Notes: generated from the sequence alone by a model not told the origin. A stretch of 64,000 nucleotides of DNA from Ideonella_A sp031398385 (GCA_031398385.1 JANNNE010000211.1:53128-117127); one strand, 5' to 3'; counted from the stretch's first letter, positions 35,561 through 45,475 are shown. A program made the numbers and translations.

Positions 35561-36316
35561 TTGGTTCGCTACGAATACCCGTTCAACGAGAGCATCCGCA
35601 CGATGCTGAGGGTCGAGCACCTGTTTGATCGACTGGCCCAGTTGATGGCCCGCGAAGCGCCGGTCGACCACCACTTCGCGCTGGTGACCCTGTTCGAGAT
35701 CATGGACGTGGCGTCGCGTGCCGACCTCAAATCGGATGTGCTGAAAGAGCTCGAGCGCAGCCGGACCGCGCTCAATGGCTACCGCGGCAACCCGTCGATT
35801 TCCGAGCAGTCGCTCGACGCCATCATTGGGCGGCTCGATCACGCCTACGAGGGCCTGAACCAGTCATCCGGCAAGGCTGGCCAGGCACTGGCTGCCAATG
35901 AATGGCTGATGAGCATCCGCAGCCGCGTCAGCATCCCCGGCGGGACCTGCGAATTCGATCTTCCGGCCTATTACGCCTGGCAGCAGCATGACGGCGTCAA
36001 GCGTCGGGCCGACCTGCTGAACTGGACCGGCTCGATGATGCCGTTGGCCGAGGCTTTGAGCCTGCTGCTCGGAATGATCCGTGACGCTGGCGTCCCCCAT
36101 AAGGTGGCGGCGCCGGCCGGCCATTTCCAGCAGAGCCTGCCGGCAGGACGCAACTACCATCTGCTGCGTCTGCGCGTCAACGGCGCAAGCGATGTGGTTC
36201 CGGAGATCACCGTGCACCGCTTGCTGGTGTCGGTGCGATGGATGAGGCAGGACGGCGAGGGCCGATTGAAGCCGGTGCAGGAGGATGTCGCGTTCGAATT
36301 GTCTCTTTGCAGCTGA
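35561..36316 (+). CDS. zapD: ZapD, FtsZ-bundling cell division protein
   Basis: Cytosolic protein that cross-links FtsZ filaments at the Z-ring. 251 residues (E. coli 247) with YEYPFNESIRTMLRVEHLFDR at the start, SIPGGTCEFDLPAY, and a beta-rich C-terminal domain. The start is a TTG at 35561 preceded by GGAAAG; it gives the expected N-terminus, and no in-frame ATG upstream does. The 154-base gap after coaE is without a gene. Confidence 0.93.
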   Translation: MVRYEYPFNESIRTMLRVEHLFDRLAQLMAREAPVDHHFALVTLFEIMDVASRADLKSDVLKELERSRTALNGYRGNPSISEQSLDAIIGRLDHAYEGLNQSSGKAGQALAANEWLMSIRSRVSIPGGTCEFDLPAYYAWQQHDGVKRRADLLNWTGSMMPLAEALSLLLGMIRDAGVPHKVAAPAGHFQQSLPAGRNYHLLRLRVNGASDVVPEITVHRLLVSVRWMRQDGEGRLKPVQEDVAFELSLCS

Positions 36317-36319
36317 ACG

Positions 36320-36532
36320 ATGGCCGGCACCAATCCATCCCGTACGGTCAGTTGTCCGAATTGCAAGGGTCCGAGTCGCTACGCGCCCGACAACCCGTTC
36401 CGCCCGTTCTGCAGCCAACGCTGCCATGAGCACGACCTCGGCGCCTGGGCGAATGAACAGTTCAGGGTCGAGGTCGACCCCTCAGGCGACGATCCGGACG
36501 AACCCCAGGCGGGTGATCACACGGCGCATTGA
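36320..36532 (+). CDS. yacG: YacG, zinc-binding DNA gyrase inhibitor
   Basis: 70-residue protein with four zinc ligands, CPNC and CSQRC (CxxC...CxxxC), followed by DLGAWANEQF, the family pattern. E. coli YacG binds GyrB and inhibits gyrase. It starts three bases after the zapD stop. Confidence 0.94.
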   Translation: MAGTNPSRTVSCPNCKGPSRYAPDNPFRPFCSQRCHEHDLGAWANEQFRVEVDPSGDDPDEPQAGDHTAH

Positions 36533-36611
36533 CCGGCGGTGGCAGCGCCCAGTGCATCTGCCCTGACGCGGCCGGGCCGCCTTCGAGACCGCGCCTTCAG
36601 GCACCGCGCCT

Positions 36612-37385
36612 TCACTGCTCGGCGAACGCGCGCTCGATCACGAAATGACCCGGTTTCGAGGTATTGCCTTCAGAGAATCCCCGATCCTCCAGCAACAGCT
36701 TCAAGTCGCGCAGCATGCCCGGGCTGCCGCAGATCATCACGCGGTCGTCCGCGACGTCGAGTGACGGCAGCGCGAGATCGGAAAACAACTTGCCGCTCTC
36801 GATCAGTTGGGTAATGCGGCCCATGTTCTTGTACGACTCGCGTGTGACCGTGGGGTAGTAGAGCAACTGGCTCCTGACCAGATCGCCGATCAGTTCATGC
36901 GCCGGCAGGTGTTCGGTCAGCAGCTCGTGATAGGCCAGCTCATCGGCCTGACGAACCCCGTGTACCAGCACGATCTGCTCGAATTTCTCGTAGGTTTCCG
37001 GATCCCGGATGATCGACATGAATGGCGCCAGACCAGTGCCGGTCGACAGCAGATACAGTCGCCGGCCTGGCAGCAGATAGTCGACAACCAGGGTTCCGGT
37101 CGGCTTCTTGCCGACGATGATGCTGTCGCCGACATCGATGTGCTGCAGCCTCGACGTCAACGGACCGTCGGGAACCTTGATGCTGAGAAATTCAAGATGA
37201 TCCTCGTAGTTGGCACTCACGATGCTGTAGGCGCGCAGCAGCGGCTTGCCGTTGACCTTCAGTCCGATCATCGTGAAATGGCCATTGCTGAAGCGCAGGG
37301 CCTGGTCACGGGTGGTCGTGAAGGTAAACAGCTTGTCGGTCCAGTGGTGCACGCTCAAGACGCGCTCTTCATTGAATGCACTCAT
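36612..37385 (-). CDS. fpr: Ferredoxin/flavodoxin-NADP+ reductase (Fpr)
   Basis: FAD enzyme that exchanges electrons between NADPH and ferredoxin or flavodoxin. 257 residues from the ATG at 37385 (MSAFNEERVLSVHHWTDKL), with FAD-binding RAYSIVSANYED, NADP-binding LLSTGTGLAPFMSIIRD and ICGSPGML, and a C-terminal HFVIERAFAEQ typical of the bacterial subclass. Frame continues to 37436, but the chosen start gives the family N-terminus. Convergent with yacG. Confidence 0.95.
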   Translation of the reverse strand: MSAFNEERVLSVHHWTDKLFTFTTTRDQALRFSNGHFTMIGLKVNGKPLLRAYSIVSANYEDHLEFLSIKVPDGPLTSRLQHIDVGDSIIVGKKPTGTLVVDYLLPGRRLYLLSTGTGLAPFMSIIRDPETYEKFEQIVLVHGVRQADELAYHELLTEHLPAHELIGDLVRSQLLYYPTVTRESYKNMGRITQLIESGKLFSDLALPSLDVADDRVMICGSPGMLRDLKLLLEDRGFSEGNTSKPGHFVIERAFAEQ

Positions 37386-37531
37386 TTGTCGGTCGCAATT
37401 CCTGATCAACCCAGGATGATGCCACCGAGACGTCAAGCTTCCAAGTTTTGAAAAGTCCTGTCCTTATACGATTTTGAGCCTAAGAGACCGATGGAACCAC
37501 TGTCCTGCGCGAAAAGCATCGACAAGTGCTC

Positions 37532-37559
37532 TTGAAATGGCCGATCGCAACCCTATAAT
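37532..37559 (+). promoter_or_regulatory. Sigma70-type promoter of groESL
   Basis: TTGAAA (37532-37537) and TATAAT (37554-37559) with a 16-base spacer, giving an expected start near 37566, right at the CIRCE element. The remaining part of the 300-base gap 37386-37685 holds the CIRCE site, an untranslated leader of about 120 bases and the AGGAG ribosome site of groES. Confidence 0.85.
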
Positions 37560-37566
37560 TGAACTG

Positions 37567-37593
37567 CTAGCACTCACATTGAGCGAGTGCTAA
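37567..37593. promoter_or_regulatory. CIRCE operator (HrcA binding site) of groESL
   Basis: Inverted repeat CTAGCACTC-N9-GAGTGCTAA, differing from the CIRCE consensus TTAGCACTC-N9-GAGTGCTAA by one base. It starts just downstream of the -10 box, so HrcA would block transcription in the absence of heat stress. hrcA itself is not in the window. Confidence 0.95.
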
Positions 37594-37685
37594 CGGCGCC
37601 GGATCAATATCCTCAGCGCCTCGGTGCAGGGTGCTGTCAGCACCCGCATTCCAAACAAGTTCGAAACCCATCCCTAGGAGATGCA

Positions 37686-37979
37686 ATGAAACTTCGTCCT
37701 CTGCACGATCGCGTGATCGTCAAGCGCCTGGAACAGGAAACCAAGACCGCATCGGGCATCGTGATCCCCGACAACGCCGCTGAAAAGCCCGATCAGGGCG
37801 AAGTCCTGGCAGTCGGCCCGGGCAAGCGCAACGAGAAGAGCGGTGACTTCATCGCGCTGAACATCAAGGTCGGTGACCGTGTGCTGTTTGGCAAGTACAG
37901 CGGCCAGACCGTCAAGGTCGATGGCGACGAACTGCTGGTGATGCGCGAAGAAGACCTCTTCGCTGTTGTCGAGAAATAA
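37686..37979 (+). CDS. groES: GroES co-chaperonin
   Basis: 97-residue lid of the GroEL folding chamber. MKLRPLHDRVIVKRLE, the mobile loop around TASGIVIPDNAAEKPDQGEV and the C-terminal EEDLFAVVE are diagnostic. AGGAG at 37676-37680 fixes the ATG at 37686. Confidence 0.98.
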   Translation: MKLRPLHDRVIVKRLEQETKTASGIVIPDNAAEKPDQGEVLAVGPGKRNEKSGDFIALNIKVGDRVLFGKYSGQTVKVDGDELLVMREEDLFAVVEK

Positions 37980-37988
37980 AGCTACTGC

Positions 37989-38066
37989 GCGGACGCCATG
38001 CGTCGTTGGGCGGTGCTCGGAATCCTCACGTACCCAAGTACGGTCCGGTTCCTGCGCTCCGTCCGC
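37989..38066. repeat. Palindromic element in the groES-groEL spacer
   Basis: The 175-base spacer is dominated by a large imperfect palindrome. Outer arms are GCGGACG (37989-37995) and CGTCCGC (38060-38066). The inner arms include GGAATCC/GGTTCC, and the centre is CGTAC-CCAA-GTACG (38029-38042). Further on, CGCTTTCTTTCC and GGAAGGAAAGCG form a second inverted pair. The look is that of a REP-like intergenic repeat or a structured RNA element. I see no second copy in this window. Confidence 0.6.
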
Positions 38067-38154
38067 CTAGCCTGACGCCCGCTCGCTACGCTTTCTTTCC
38101 CGACAACTGAGCGCGGAAGGAAAGCGGCTACTCAATCAGATTCGGAGAATACAT

Positions 38155-39810
<1,656 letters not shown>

Positions 39811-39860
39811 TGCCCACTTCGACACGGCGGCAGCGCCGTGTCGACCGAAACCAGTGAGAA

Positions 39861-39888
39861 GGGCCGCATTCGTGCGGCCCTTTTTTTT
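39861..39888 (+). terminator. Rho-independent terminator of groESL
   Basis: GGGCCGCA (39861-39868), loop TTCG, TGCGGCCC (39873-39880), then eight T. Perfect 8-bp GC-rich stem with a stable tetraloop, 50 bases after groEL. Confidence 0.95.
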
Positions 39889-39904
39889 GCCCTCTTCGGT
39901 GAGC

Positions 39905-40801
39905 CTACCGATCGATTGCGAAGTCGGCGATTGATTCCGCCACGCGGTCAGGCTGCTCGTGAACGACCCAATGGTCGGCCTCGGGCAGTCGCTGGATTTC
40001 CAGATTCGGCACATAGGCCTGCAGCCCGTCGAGTAGACACGGCAGCAAGGCCTTGTCGGCCTCGCCCCAGATGACCCGCGTCGGTAGGTGGACAATGACT
40101 AGGCTCGCCGGCAGTTGCAGATCCATCACCGAGCGGTACTGCGCCGTCGGCGGTCGCAGGGGCGAGGATCGGTAGTAGTTCAACGGCCCTTCCAGACCAC
40201 GTCCCTGCCAGATCTCGCGGTAACGGGCCTGGGTGGCTGCGTCGAGCCACTGCGGCAACACAGCGCCTTTGCCAGACGACTCGAAGAACCGCCACAGGCG
40301 CGCAAAATCGTTCTCGGCCAGCAGGCGCGCCGCATCGGGACGCACCAGGAAATTCATGTAGGCACTGGCAGCCTGCTGCGCGGGGTTGTGTTGCAACTCG
40401 CGCAGGAAGGTCGCTGGATGCGGGGCATTGATGATGACCAGCCGCTGCAGGCCATGCGGATGTTGTGCCGCCAGGTTCCAGGCCACCGCGCCGCCCCAGT
40501 CGTGCGCAACCACAGCGCGCGCCGGGCCACCCAGCGCGGCAATCAGCGCCTCGACGTCCCGCACCAGATGTTTGGGCCGATAGGCTTCGACTTCCTGCGG
40601 TGCCGACGACCCGCCGAAGCCACGCAGATCGGGCGCGACACAACGAAAGCGGTCGCACAGACGTGCGATGACATCGTCCCAGACGAATGCCGCCTCGGGA
40701 AATCCGTGCAGCAGGATCAGCAGCGGCGCGCCTGGCGGCCCCGCCGCGCGACAACGCAGGCGGATGCCATGCGGCAGATCGACATCGAAAGTGTCGATCA
40801 C
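39905..40801 (-). CDS. Alpha/beta hydrolase, epoxide hydrolase/haloalkane dehalogenase-like
   Basis: 298 residues with the alpha/beta hydrolase fold. HGFPEAAFVWDD carries the oxyanion-hole HGFP, the nucleophile elbow is VAHDWGGAVAWN (Asp nucleophile, about residue 105), and the acid and His are in IWGEADKALLP and EADHWVVHEQP. An Asp nucleophile fits epoxide hydrolases and dehalogenases, not esterases. Real substrate unknown. The ATG overlaps the engB stop (ATGA), so it is translated after engB. Confidence 0.85.
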   Translation of the reverse strand: MIDTFDVDLPHGIRLRCRAAGPPGAPLLILLHGFPEAAFVWDDVIARLCDRFRCVAPDLRGFGGSSAPQEVEAYRPKHLVRDVEALIAALGGPARAVVAHDWGGAVAWNLAAQHPHGLQRLVIINAPHPATFLRELQHNPAQQAASAYMNFLVRPDAARLLAENDFARLWRFFESSGKGAVLPQWLDAATQARYREIWQGRGLEGPLNYYRSSPLRPPTAQYRSVMDLQLPASLVIVHLPTRVIWGEADKALLPCLLDGLQAYVPNLEIQRLPEADHWVVHEQPDRVAESIADFAIDR

Positions 40802-41541
40802 GGCAGCGGCGCTGCCTGGTCACCGGCCACGGGCAGGGCACTGACCCACCCGTGCAGGGTGGCGGCGGCATCCCCGACCCCTTTTTTCTTCAGTGCCGAA
40901 AACTGCGTGACCGAGATATCGGCCTGCTCGGTCGCGAAATCGGCCAGAAAACCCTGCGCCGCGACGAGCGCGCGCCTGGCCTCCTGCTGGTTCAGTTTGT
41001 CGGATTTGGTCAACAGCACCAGCAACTTGACTGCGCCGTTGGCCAGGCGCGGCGCGACGAAATCGAGCAATTGATGGTCAAGGTCGGTGAAGCCGTGCCG
41101 TGAGTCGACCATCAGCACCACGGCGCTGAGACTGCGCCGCACCGCCAGATAGTCGGCCATCACCTGCTGCCAGCGCAGTTTGGCGCCGCGGGCGACTGCC
41201 GCGTAGCCGTAGCCGGGCAGGTCAGCGAACAGCGCGTTCGGCGCATGCTTGGGCCCCAGCTCGAACAGGTTGATGTGTTGGGTTCGACCCGGCGTTTTGG
41301 ATGCAAATGCCAGCCGGCCCTGCTGGGTCAAGGTATTGATGGCCGTGCTCTTGCCGGCGTTCGACCGGCCGACGAAGGCGATCTCGGGCAATTCGGTGAT
41401 CGGCAACTGATCGAGCTGGCTCGCGGTGGTAAGGAAGCGGGCCGTGTGGGTCCAGGCCAGCGCCGCCTTTTCAGCCGGGTCACCCGTTGTTTGCCCATCT
41501 TTCGAATTGATGCCGGCGATTGCCGGGTTCGGTTTTTTCAT
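40798..41541 (-). CDS. engB: EngB (YihA/YsxC) ribosome-assembly GTPase
   Basis: GTPase needed for 50S assembly. 247 residues from the ATG at 41541; an ATG at 41559 is equally possible as neither has a clear ribosome site, and the open frame to 41850 is not conserved. G1 GRSNAGKST, G2 TPGRTQHIN, G3 DLPGYGYA and G4 TKSDKL are present. The first 35 residues form a polar extension. Divergent from cytochrome c4, as in many betaproteobacteria. Confidence 0.94.
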   Translation of the reverse strand: MKKPNPAIAGINSKDGQTTGDPAEKAALAWTHTARFLTTASQLDQLPITELPEIAFVGRSNAGKSTAINTLTQQGRLAFASKTPGRTQHINLFELGPKHAPNALFADLPGYGYAAVARGAKLRWQQVMADYLAVRRSLSAVVLMVDSRHGFTDLDHQLLDFVAPRLANGAVKLLVLLTKSDKLNQQEARRALVAAQGFLADFATEQADISVTQFSALKKKGVGDAAATLHGWVSALPVAGDQAAPLP

Positions 41542-41676
41542 GGGTTTTCGTGGTTGCATTCGTTGTCCGACACCACGGCAGCCCGCGTGCGCAGCACCAT
41601 GAAGATCCACGGCTTGCGGACATTGTAAAATCCCGGGGTTTGTCTGATTGCTCCCGTGACTCAACCGGCCATTTTC

Positions 41677-42333
41677 ATGAAGTCTATCAATCGCCTGCGC
41701 TTCATCCGCGCCATCCGCCTGACCGCTGCCGTCTCCGTACTGGCAAGCGGGGTGTCGATGGCCGGAGCTGCACAGCCGCAAGCAGCAGCATTCAAGCCCG
41801 ATCTTGCCAAGGGCCAGGCCACATCGACCGCGGTTTGCGCGGCCTGCCACACCGCCGATGGCTCACGCGGCAGTCCGGCCAACCCGATTCTGCAAGCCCA
41901 GCATCCGGCCTACCTGACCAAGCAACTGGTCGAATTCAAGAGCGGCAAGCGCAACAACGCGGTCATGAAGGCCTTCGCCAGCGCGCTGAGCGAAGAAGAC
42001 ATGAAAAACGTCTCCGCCTTTTATGCCTCCAAACAGCCCAAACCCGGCTTTGCAAAAGACAAGGATCTGGTCAGCCTCGGCCAGAAGATCTACCGCGGCG
42101 GCATCGCCGACCGCAACATCCCGGCCTGTTCCGGTTGCCACAACCCGACTGGGGCCGGCATTCCGGCGCAGTATCCTCGTCTGGCGGGGCAGCATGCCGA
42201 CTACACGGCAGGCCAGTTGACCGCATTCCGTGACGGTGTCCGGCAGAACAGTGCCCAGATGACCGCCATCTCTGCCAAGCTGAACGACCGGGAAATCAAG
42301 GCGCTGGCCGACTACATCGCCGGACTCCAGTAA
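41677..42333 (+). CDS. Cytochrome c4, dihaem periplasmic c-type cytochrome
   Basis: 218 residues. Signal peptide of about 33 residues (cleavage near MAGAAQ), then two cytochrome c domains with haem sites CAACH (about 61-65) and CSGCH (about 157-161), each with a distal Met (AVMKAF, AQMTAI). Such proteins hand electrons to terminal oxidases. The ATG at 41677 is preferred to an upstream GTG at 41656 because it gives a normal signal peptide. A terminator follows. Confidence 0.92.
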   Translation: MKSINRLRFIRAIRLTAAVSVLASGVSMAGAAQPQAAAFKPDLAKGQATSTAVCAACHTADGSRGSPANPILQAQHPAYLTKQLVEFKSGKRNNAVMKAFASALSEEDMKNVSAFYASKQPKPGFAKDKDLVSLGQKIYRGGIADRNIPACSGCHNPTGAGIPAQYPRLAGQHADYTAGQLTAFRDGVRQNSAQMTAISAKLNDREIKALADYIAGLQ

Positions 42334-42370
42334 GCGGACGAGCGGGCGCAGCGCGTTTCTTCCGCCCGGA

Positions 42371-42398
42371 AAAAAGGCCGGCTTGCACCGGCCTTTTT
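42371..42398 (+). terminator. Rho-independent terminator after cytochrome c4
   Basis: GGCCGG (42376-42381), loop CTTGCA, CCGGCC (42388-42393), flanked by five A on the left and five T on the right, giving an 11-bp stem in total. It starts 38 bases after the stop codon. Confidence 0.9.
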
Positions 42399-42467
42399 CA
42401 TGCTCGGGCGGGCGGCTTTGCACCGTATAGTCGCCCGCACCGTATCCGTATCGCGCCAGCGCCCGTC

Positions 42468-42800
42468 ATGCCCTACGTCACACGCAATGCCCAAGGCCAG
42501 ATCGAAAGCCTGCATCGCAACGCCAGCGATGAGGCCGGCGAATTCGTCGACGACCGGCACCCCGACCTGCGGGATTTTCTAGGCTCGATCGACGACAGCG
42601 ACCATTTCTCCGAGCTCGACGCGGGCTTCGTCCGCGTGATCGAGGATCTGGTCGATGTGCTGCTGGCCAAGAATATCCTGAACATCACGGATCTGCCGCA
42701 GGAAGCACAGGCCAAGTTGTTTGCCCGCAAGGGATTCCGCGATCGCATTTCATCGAATGCGTTGCAGCTGTTCGATACCGATTCGAGCGACGTGATCTGA
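42468..42800 (+). CDS. Conserved small protein, 'tryptophan synthase beta-like' family
   Basis: 110 residues. Resembles a small family in beta- and gammaproteobacteria that databases label tryptophan synthase beta-like, although it is far too short for the enzyme. Features are MPYVTRNAQGQIESLHRNAS at the start and VRVIEDLVDVLLAKNILNIT, then DLPQEAQAKLFARKGFR. Acidic, soluble, no known motif. Function unknown; the common label should not be taken as activity. Confidence 0.75.
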   Translation: MPYVTRNAQGQIESLHRNASDEAGEFVDDRHPDLRDFLGSIDDSDHFSELDAGFVRVIEDLVDVLLAKNILNITDLPQEAQAKLFARKGFRDRISSNALQLFDTDSSDVI

Positions 42801-42912
42801 ACGCAGGATTCAGGTTCCGCCACTGCACCGCGCAAGGTTTCTCGCTGCAGCGTCGAGCGGCGTAAGAATACCCTTCCCGGCTCGACCTCCGAGCCACGTC
42901 GAAGGAAAGCGC

Positions 42913-43914
42913 ATGTTCTTGCTGACCGACCGCGGCCTCCAGCACCGCAACAGCTCTGAAATCACCTCCCGCGACGCGTTCGAGCGCCGTCGTGAACTGC
43001 TTCGGTTGATGGCCCTGGGCAGCGCGGGGGCCGGCCTTGCCGGCTGGGCAGCCCGCGATGCGCGTGCCCAGATGGGACCGGTTAGGCGATCCGGCAAACT
43101 GGCCGCGTTGTCGGCCACACGCTCGACTGTCCCGGGCGCGATGACGATGGAAAAGCCCAGTTCCTACGAAGACATCACGACCTACAACAATTTCTATGAG
43201 TTCGGAACCGACAAGGCCGACCCGGCGCGCAACGCCCACACCCTGAAAACCCGCCCCTGGACCGTGGCTGTCGAGGGCGCGGTCCGGAAGCCGAAGGTAT
43301 TCGACATCGAGGAACTGCTCAAGCTCGCTGCCCAGGAAGAACGGGTCTACCGCCTGCGATGCGTAGAAGGCTGGTCGATGGTCGTGCCGTGGGTCGGCTA
43401 TTCCCTGTCCGAGCTGATCAAGCGGGTGGAACCGACCGGCAATGCCAAATACGTCGAGTTCGTGACACAGGAAGATCCCAAGACCATGCCAGGTGTCGAC
43501 TCGAGCGTGCTCGACTGGCCGTATGTCGAGGGCCTGCGGATCGACGAGGCCATGCATCCGCTGACGCTGCTGACCTTCGGCCTGTACGGCGAAATCCTGC
43601 CAAACCAGAACGGTGCGCCGTTGCGCCTGACGGTGCCATGGAAATACGGTTTCAAGAGCGGCAAGTCGATCGTCAAGATCCGGTTCACCGAGCGCGAACC
43701 CGCCACCAGCTGGAACAAGGCGGCGGCACAGGAATACGGTTTCTATTCGAACGTCAATCCGAAGGTCGACCATCCGCGCTGGAGCCAGGCCACCGAACGG
43801 CGTATCGGTGAGGACGGCCTGTTCAAGAAGAAGCGGCCGACACTGATGTTCAACGGCTACGAAGCACAGGTCGGGCAGCTGTACGCCGGGATGGACCTGA
43901 CCAGGAACTTCTGA
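42913..43914 (+). CDS. msrP: MsrP (YedY), periplasmic methionine-sulfoxide reductase, Mo subunit
   Basis: Molybdopterin enzyme that repairs oxidised methionine in envelope proteins. 333 residues. Twin-arginine-type signal (ERRRELLRLMALGSAGAG, about 29-52), then the sulfite-oxidase fold with the Mo-ligand Cys in YRLRCVEGWSMVVPWVGY (about 150) and the C-terminal KRPTLMFNGY. GAAGGAAAG precedes the ATG. The membrane partner msrQ follows by eight bases. Confidence 0.95.
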   Translation: MFLLTDRGLQHRNSSEITSRDAFERRRELLRLMALGSAGAGLAGWAARDARAQMGPVRRSGKLAALSATRSTVPGAMTMEKPSSYEDITTYNNFYEFGTDKADPARNAHTLKTRPWTVAVEGAVRKPKVFDIEELLKLAAQEERVYRLRCVEGWSMVVPWVGYSLSELIKRVEPTGNAKYVEFVTQEDPKTMPGVDSSVLDWPYVEGLRIDEAMHPLTLLTFGLYGEILPNQNGAPLRLTVPWKYGFKSGKSIVKIRFTEREPATSWNKAAAQEYGFYSNVNPKVDHPRWSQATERRIGEDGLFKKKRPTLMFNGYEAQVGQLYAGMDLTRNF

Positions 43915-43922
43915 TCCCGCAG

Positions 43923-44621
43923 ATGAAATCGGTGGTCACGGCCGCGCACCCCGACCCGCAGGCGACGGGTCCGGCAAGACGCCCGCGAGCGGCGGGTTGG
44001 CTGCAACACCCTGCGGCCAAAGCATCGCTGTTCGTGATCTGTCTGCTGCCGTTCGGCTGGCTGTTCCACGCCGCCTGGGCCGACGCGCTGGGGGCCAACC
44101 CTGCCGAAGCCTTGATCCGCAGCCTGGGCGACTGGACCTTGCGCTTCCTGTGCATCACGCTCGCCGTCACCCCGTTGCGGCAGATCACCGGCTGGGCGGC
44201 ATTGGCCCGCTTTCGGCGCATGCTGGGCTTGTTCACGTATTTTTACGTCTGGCTGCATTTTCTCGCCTACGGCTGGCTCGACAAGGGCCTGGATATCGGC
44301 GACATCCTCGACGACATCGTCAAGCGACCCTTCATTCTGGTCGGAACGCTGGGACTGCTGCTGTTGACACCGTTGGCGCTGACCTCGTTCAACCGGGCGA
44401 TCCGTTTTCTCGGGGCGCGCCGCTGGCAGTGGCTGCATCGCCTGATCTATCCGATCGCCCTGCTCGGGCTGTTGCACTTTTTCTGGATGCGCGCCGGCAA
44501 GAATGACTTTGCAGAAGTGGCGGTGTATGCGGCCGTGATCGGCGCATTGTTCGCTTGGCGCATCGGACGAGCAATCAAGCTTCGCGCCAGTTCACGCACG
44601 GGCGCGCCGCGCGCCGGGTGA
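43923..44621 (+). CDS. msrQ: MsrQ (YedZ), haem-binding membrane subunit of MsrPQ
   Basis: b-type haem protein of the ferric-reductase-like family that passes quinol-pool electrons to MsrP. 232 residues with six membrane segments. Haem-ligand candidates are in YFYVWLHFLAYGWLDKG and RRWQWLHRLIYP, and LLHFFWMRAGKN is typical. The first 35 residues are a polar extension compared with E. coli (211 residues). Confidence 0.93.
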   Translation: MKSVVTAAHPDPQATGPARRPRAAGWLQHPAAKASLFVICLLPFGWLFHAAWADALGANPAEALIRSLGDWTLRFLCITLAVTPLRQITGWAALARFRRMLGLFTYFYVWLHFLAYGWLDKGLDIGDILDDIVKRPFILVGTLGLLLLTPLALTSFNRAIRFLGARRWQWLHRLIYPIALLGLLHFFWMRAGKNDFAEVAVYAAVIGALFAWRIGRAIKLRASSRTGAPRAG

Positions 44622-44770
44622 CCGCTCGCGCCTCGTCGCCACCAGCCTCAGCATCGCGCCAGTGGTGGATTTCCCCGAGCGATTGCGCGCCGTTGCTTGT
44701 TAGCATGGCATCGTCATTCGACACTCACCCCTCACCATTCGTCGAGCCACTCAGGCACGCAGGAGCAACC

Positions 44771-45022
44771 ATGTCCCTCAAGACCGATTTCGATAAAGCG
44801 GTGGTCGCGTCGAAGGCGCTTCCGGAAAAACCCGACAACGCGACGCTGCTGAAGATCTATGCGCTCTACAAGCAGGCCACCGCAGGCGATGTCGACGGCA
44901 AGCGCCCCGGCTTCACCGATATGGTTGGCCGGGCGAAATGGGATGCCTGGAACGAGCTCAAGGGCAAGGATGCCAACGAGGCCAAGCAGGAATACGTCGA
45001 TTTGATCGAATCGCTGAAATAA
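44771..45022 (+). CDS. Acyl-CoA-binding protein
   Basis: 83-residue four-helix ACBP that binds long-chain acyl-CoA. LKIYALYKQATAGDVDGKRP and KWDAWNELKGKDANEAKQEY are diagnostic. AGGAG lies five bases before the ATG. Its convergent neighbour is a PHA-granule-type protein, which suggests a lipid/storage context, but co-function is inference. The 149-base gap after msrQ holds no gene I can see. Confidence 0.95.
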   Translation: MSLKTDFDKAVVASKALPEKPDNATLLKIYALYKQATAGDVDGKRPGFTDMVGRAKWDAWNELKGKDANEAKQEYVDLIESLK

Positions 45023-45028
45023 CGACGT

Positions 45029-45046
45029 GCGGCCGAGCCCGGCCGC
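45029..45046. other. Hairpin in the convergent gap after the acyl-CoA-binding gene
   Basis: GCGGCCG-AGCC-CGGCCGC, a perfect 7-bp stem without a T-run on either side. It may help to end transcription from both convergent genes. Confidence 0.35.
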
Positions 45047-45060
45047 GCCCGGGCCGCCGA

Positions 45061-45450
45061 TCAGGCCTTGCGCGACTTCTTCGCGGCAGGGGCTGCCGCC
45101 GTTTTCTTGGCGGGTTTGCCTTCGGCGGCCACTTTTGTCCTGGCAGCGGCGGGCTTGGCGCTCGCGTGCAGCAGGTCATCGAGATTGCGTTCGATTTCGT
45201 GCTCGATCGTCTTGCTGAAGGCGCCCAGCAGAAAGCCCAGGTTGGCGTCGAGTTCGAAATGTTCGGCTCCGACGATCAGTTCACCGCTGACGCCAGAGCG
45301 CTTGAATTCCACCGTATCGCTGTATTCACCCTCGACCACGGTGCAGGTCATATCGAATTTCTTCTCGACCTCCTCGGCCCATTGCCAGGCGACCTTGCGT
45401 GCCTTCGGCAGCCCCAGCTGGTGCTTGCGGTGAATGTGGATCTTCGCCAT
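45061..45450 (-). CDS. Polyhydroxyalkanoic acid system family protein
   Basis: 129 residues. N-terminal domain (about 1-95) of the PHA granule-regulation family: MAKIHIHRKHQLGLPKARKV, EEVEKKFDMTCTVVEGEYSD and LGFLLGAFSKTIEHEIERNL. The C-terminal 30 residues are a Lys/Ala-rich, histone H1-like tail (KKTAAAPAAKKSRKA), reminiscent of phasin or DNA-binding tails. Precise role unknown. AAGGGAGA is well placed before the ATG at 45450. Confidence 0.82.
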   Translation of the reverse strand: MAKIHIHRKHQLGLPKARKVAWQWAEEVEKKFDMTCTVVEGEYSDTVEFKRSGVSGELIVGAEHFELDANLGFLLGAFSKTIEHEIERNLDDLLHASAKPAAARTKVAAEGKPAKKTAAAPAAKKSRKA

Positions 45451-45475
45451 GGCCTGTCTCCCTTCTTGTCGTCGA

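Noticed and set aside
37989..38066. CRISPR array or mobile element in the groES-groEL spacer
   Set aside because: There is a single nested palindrome, no regular direct repeats with spacers, and no transposase.
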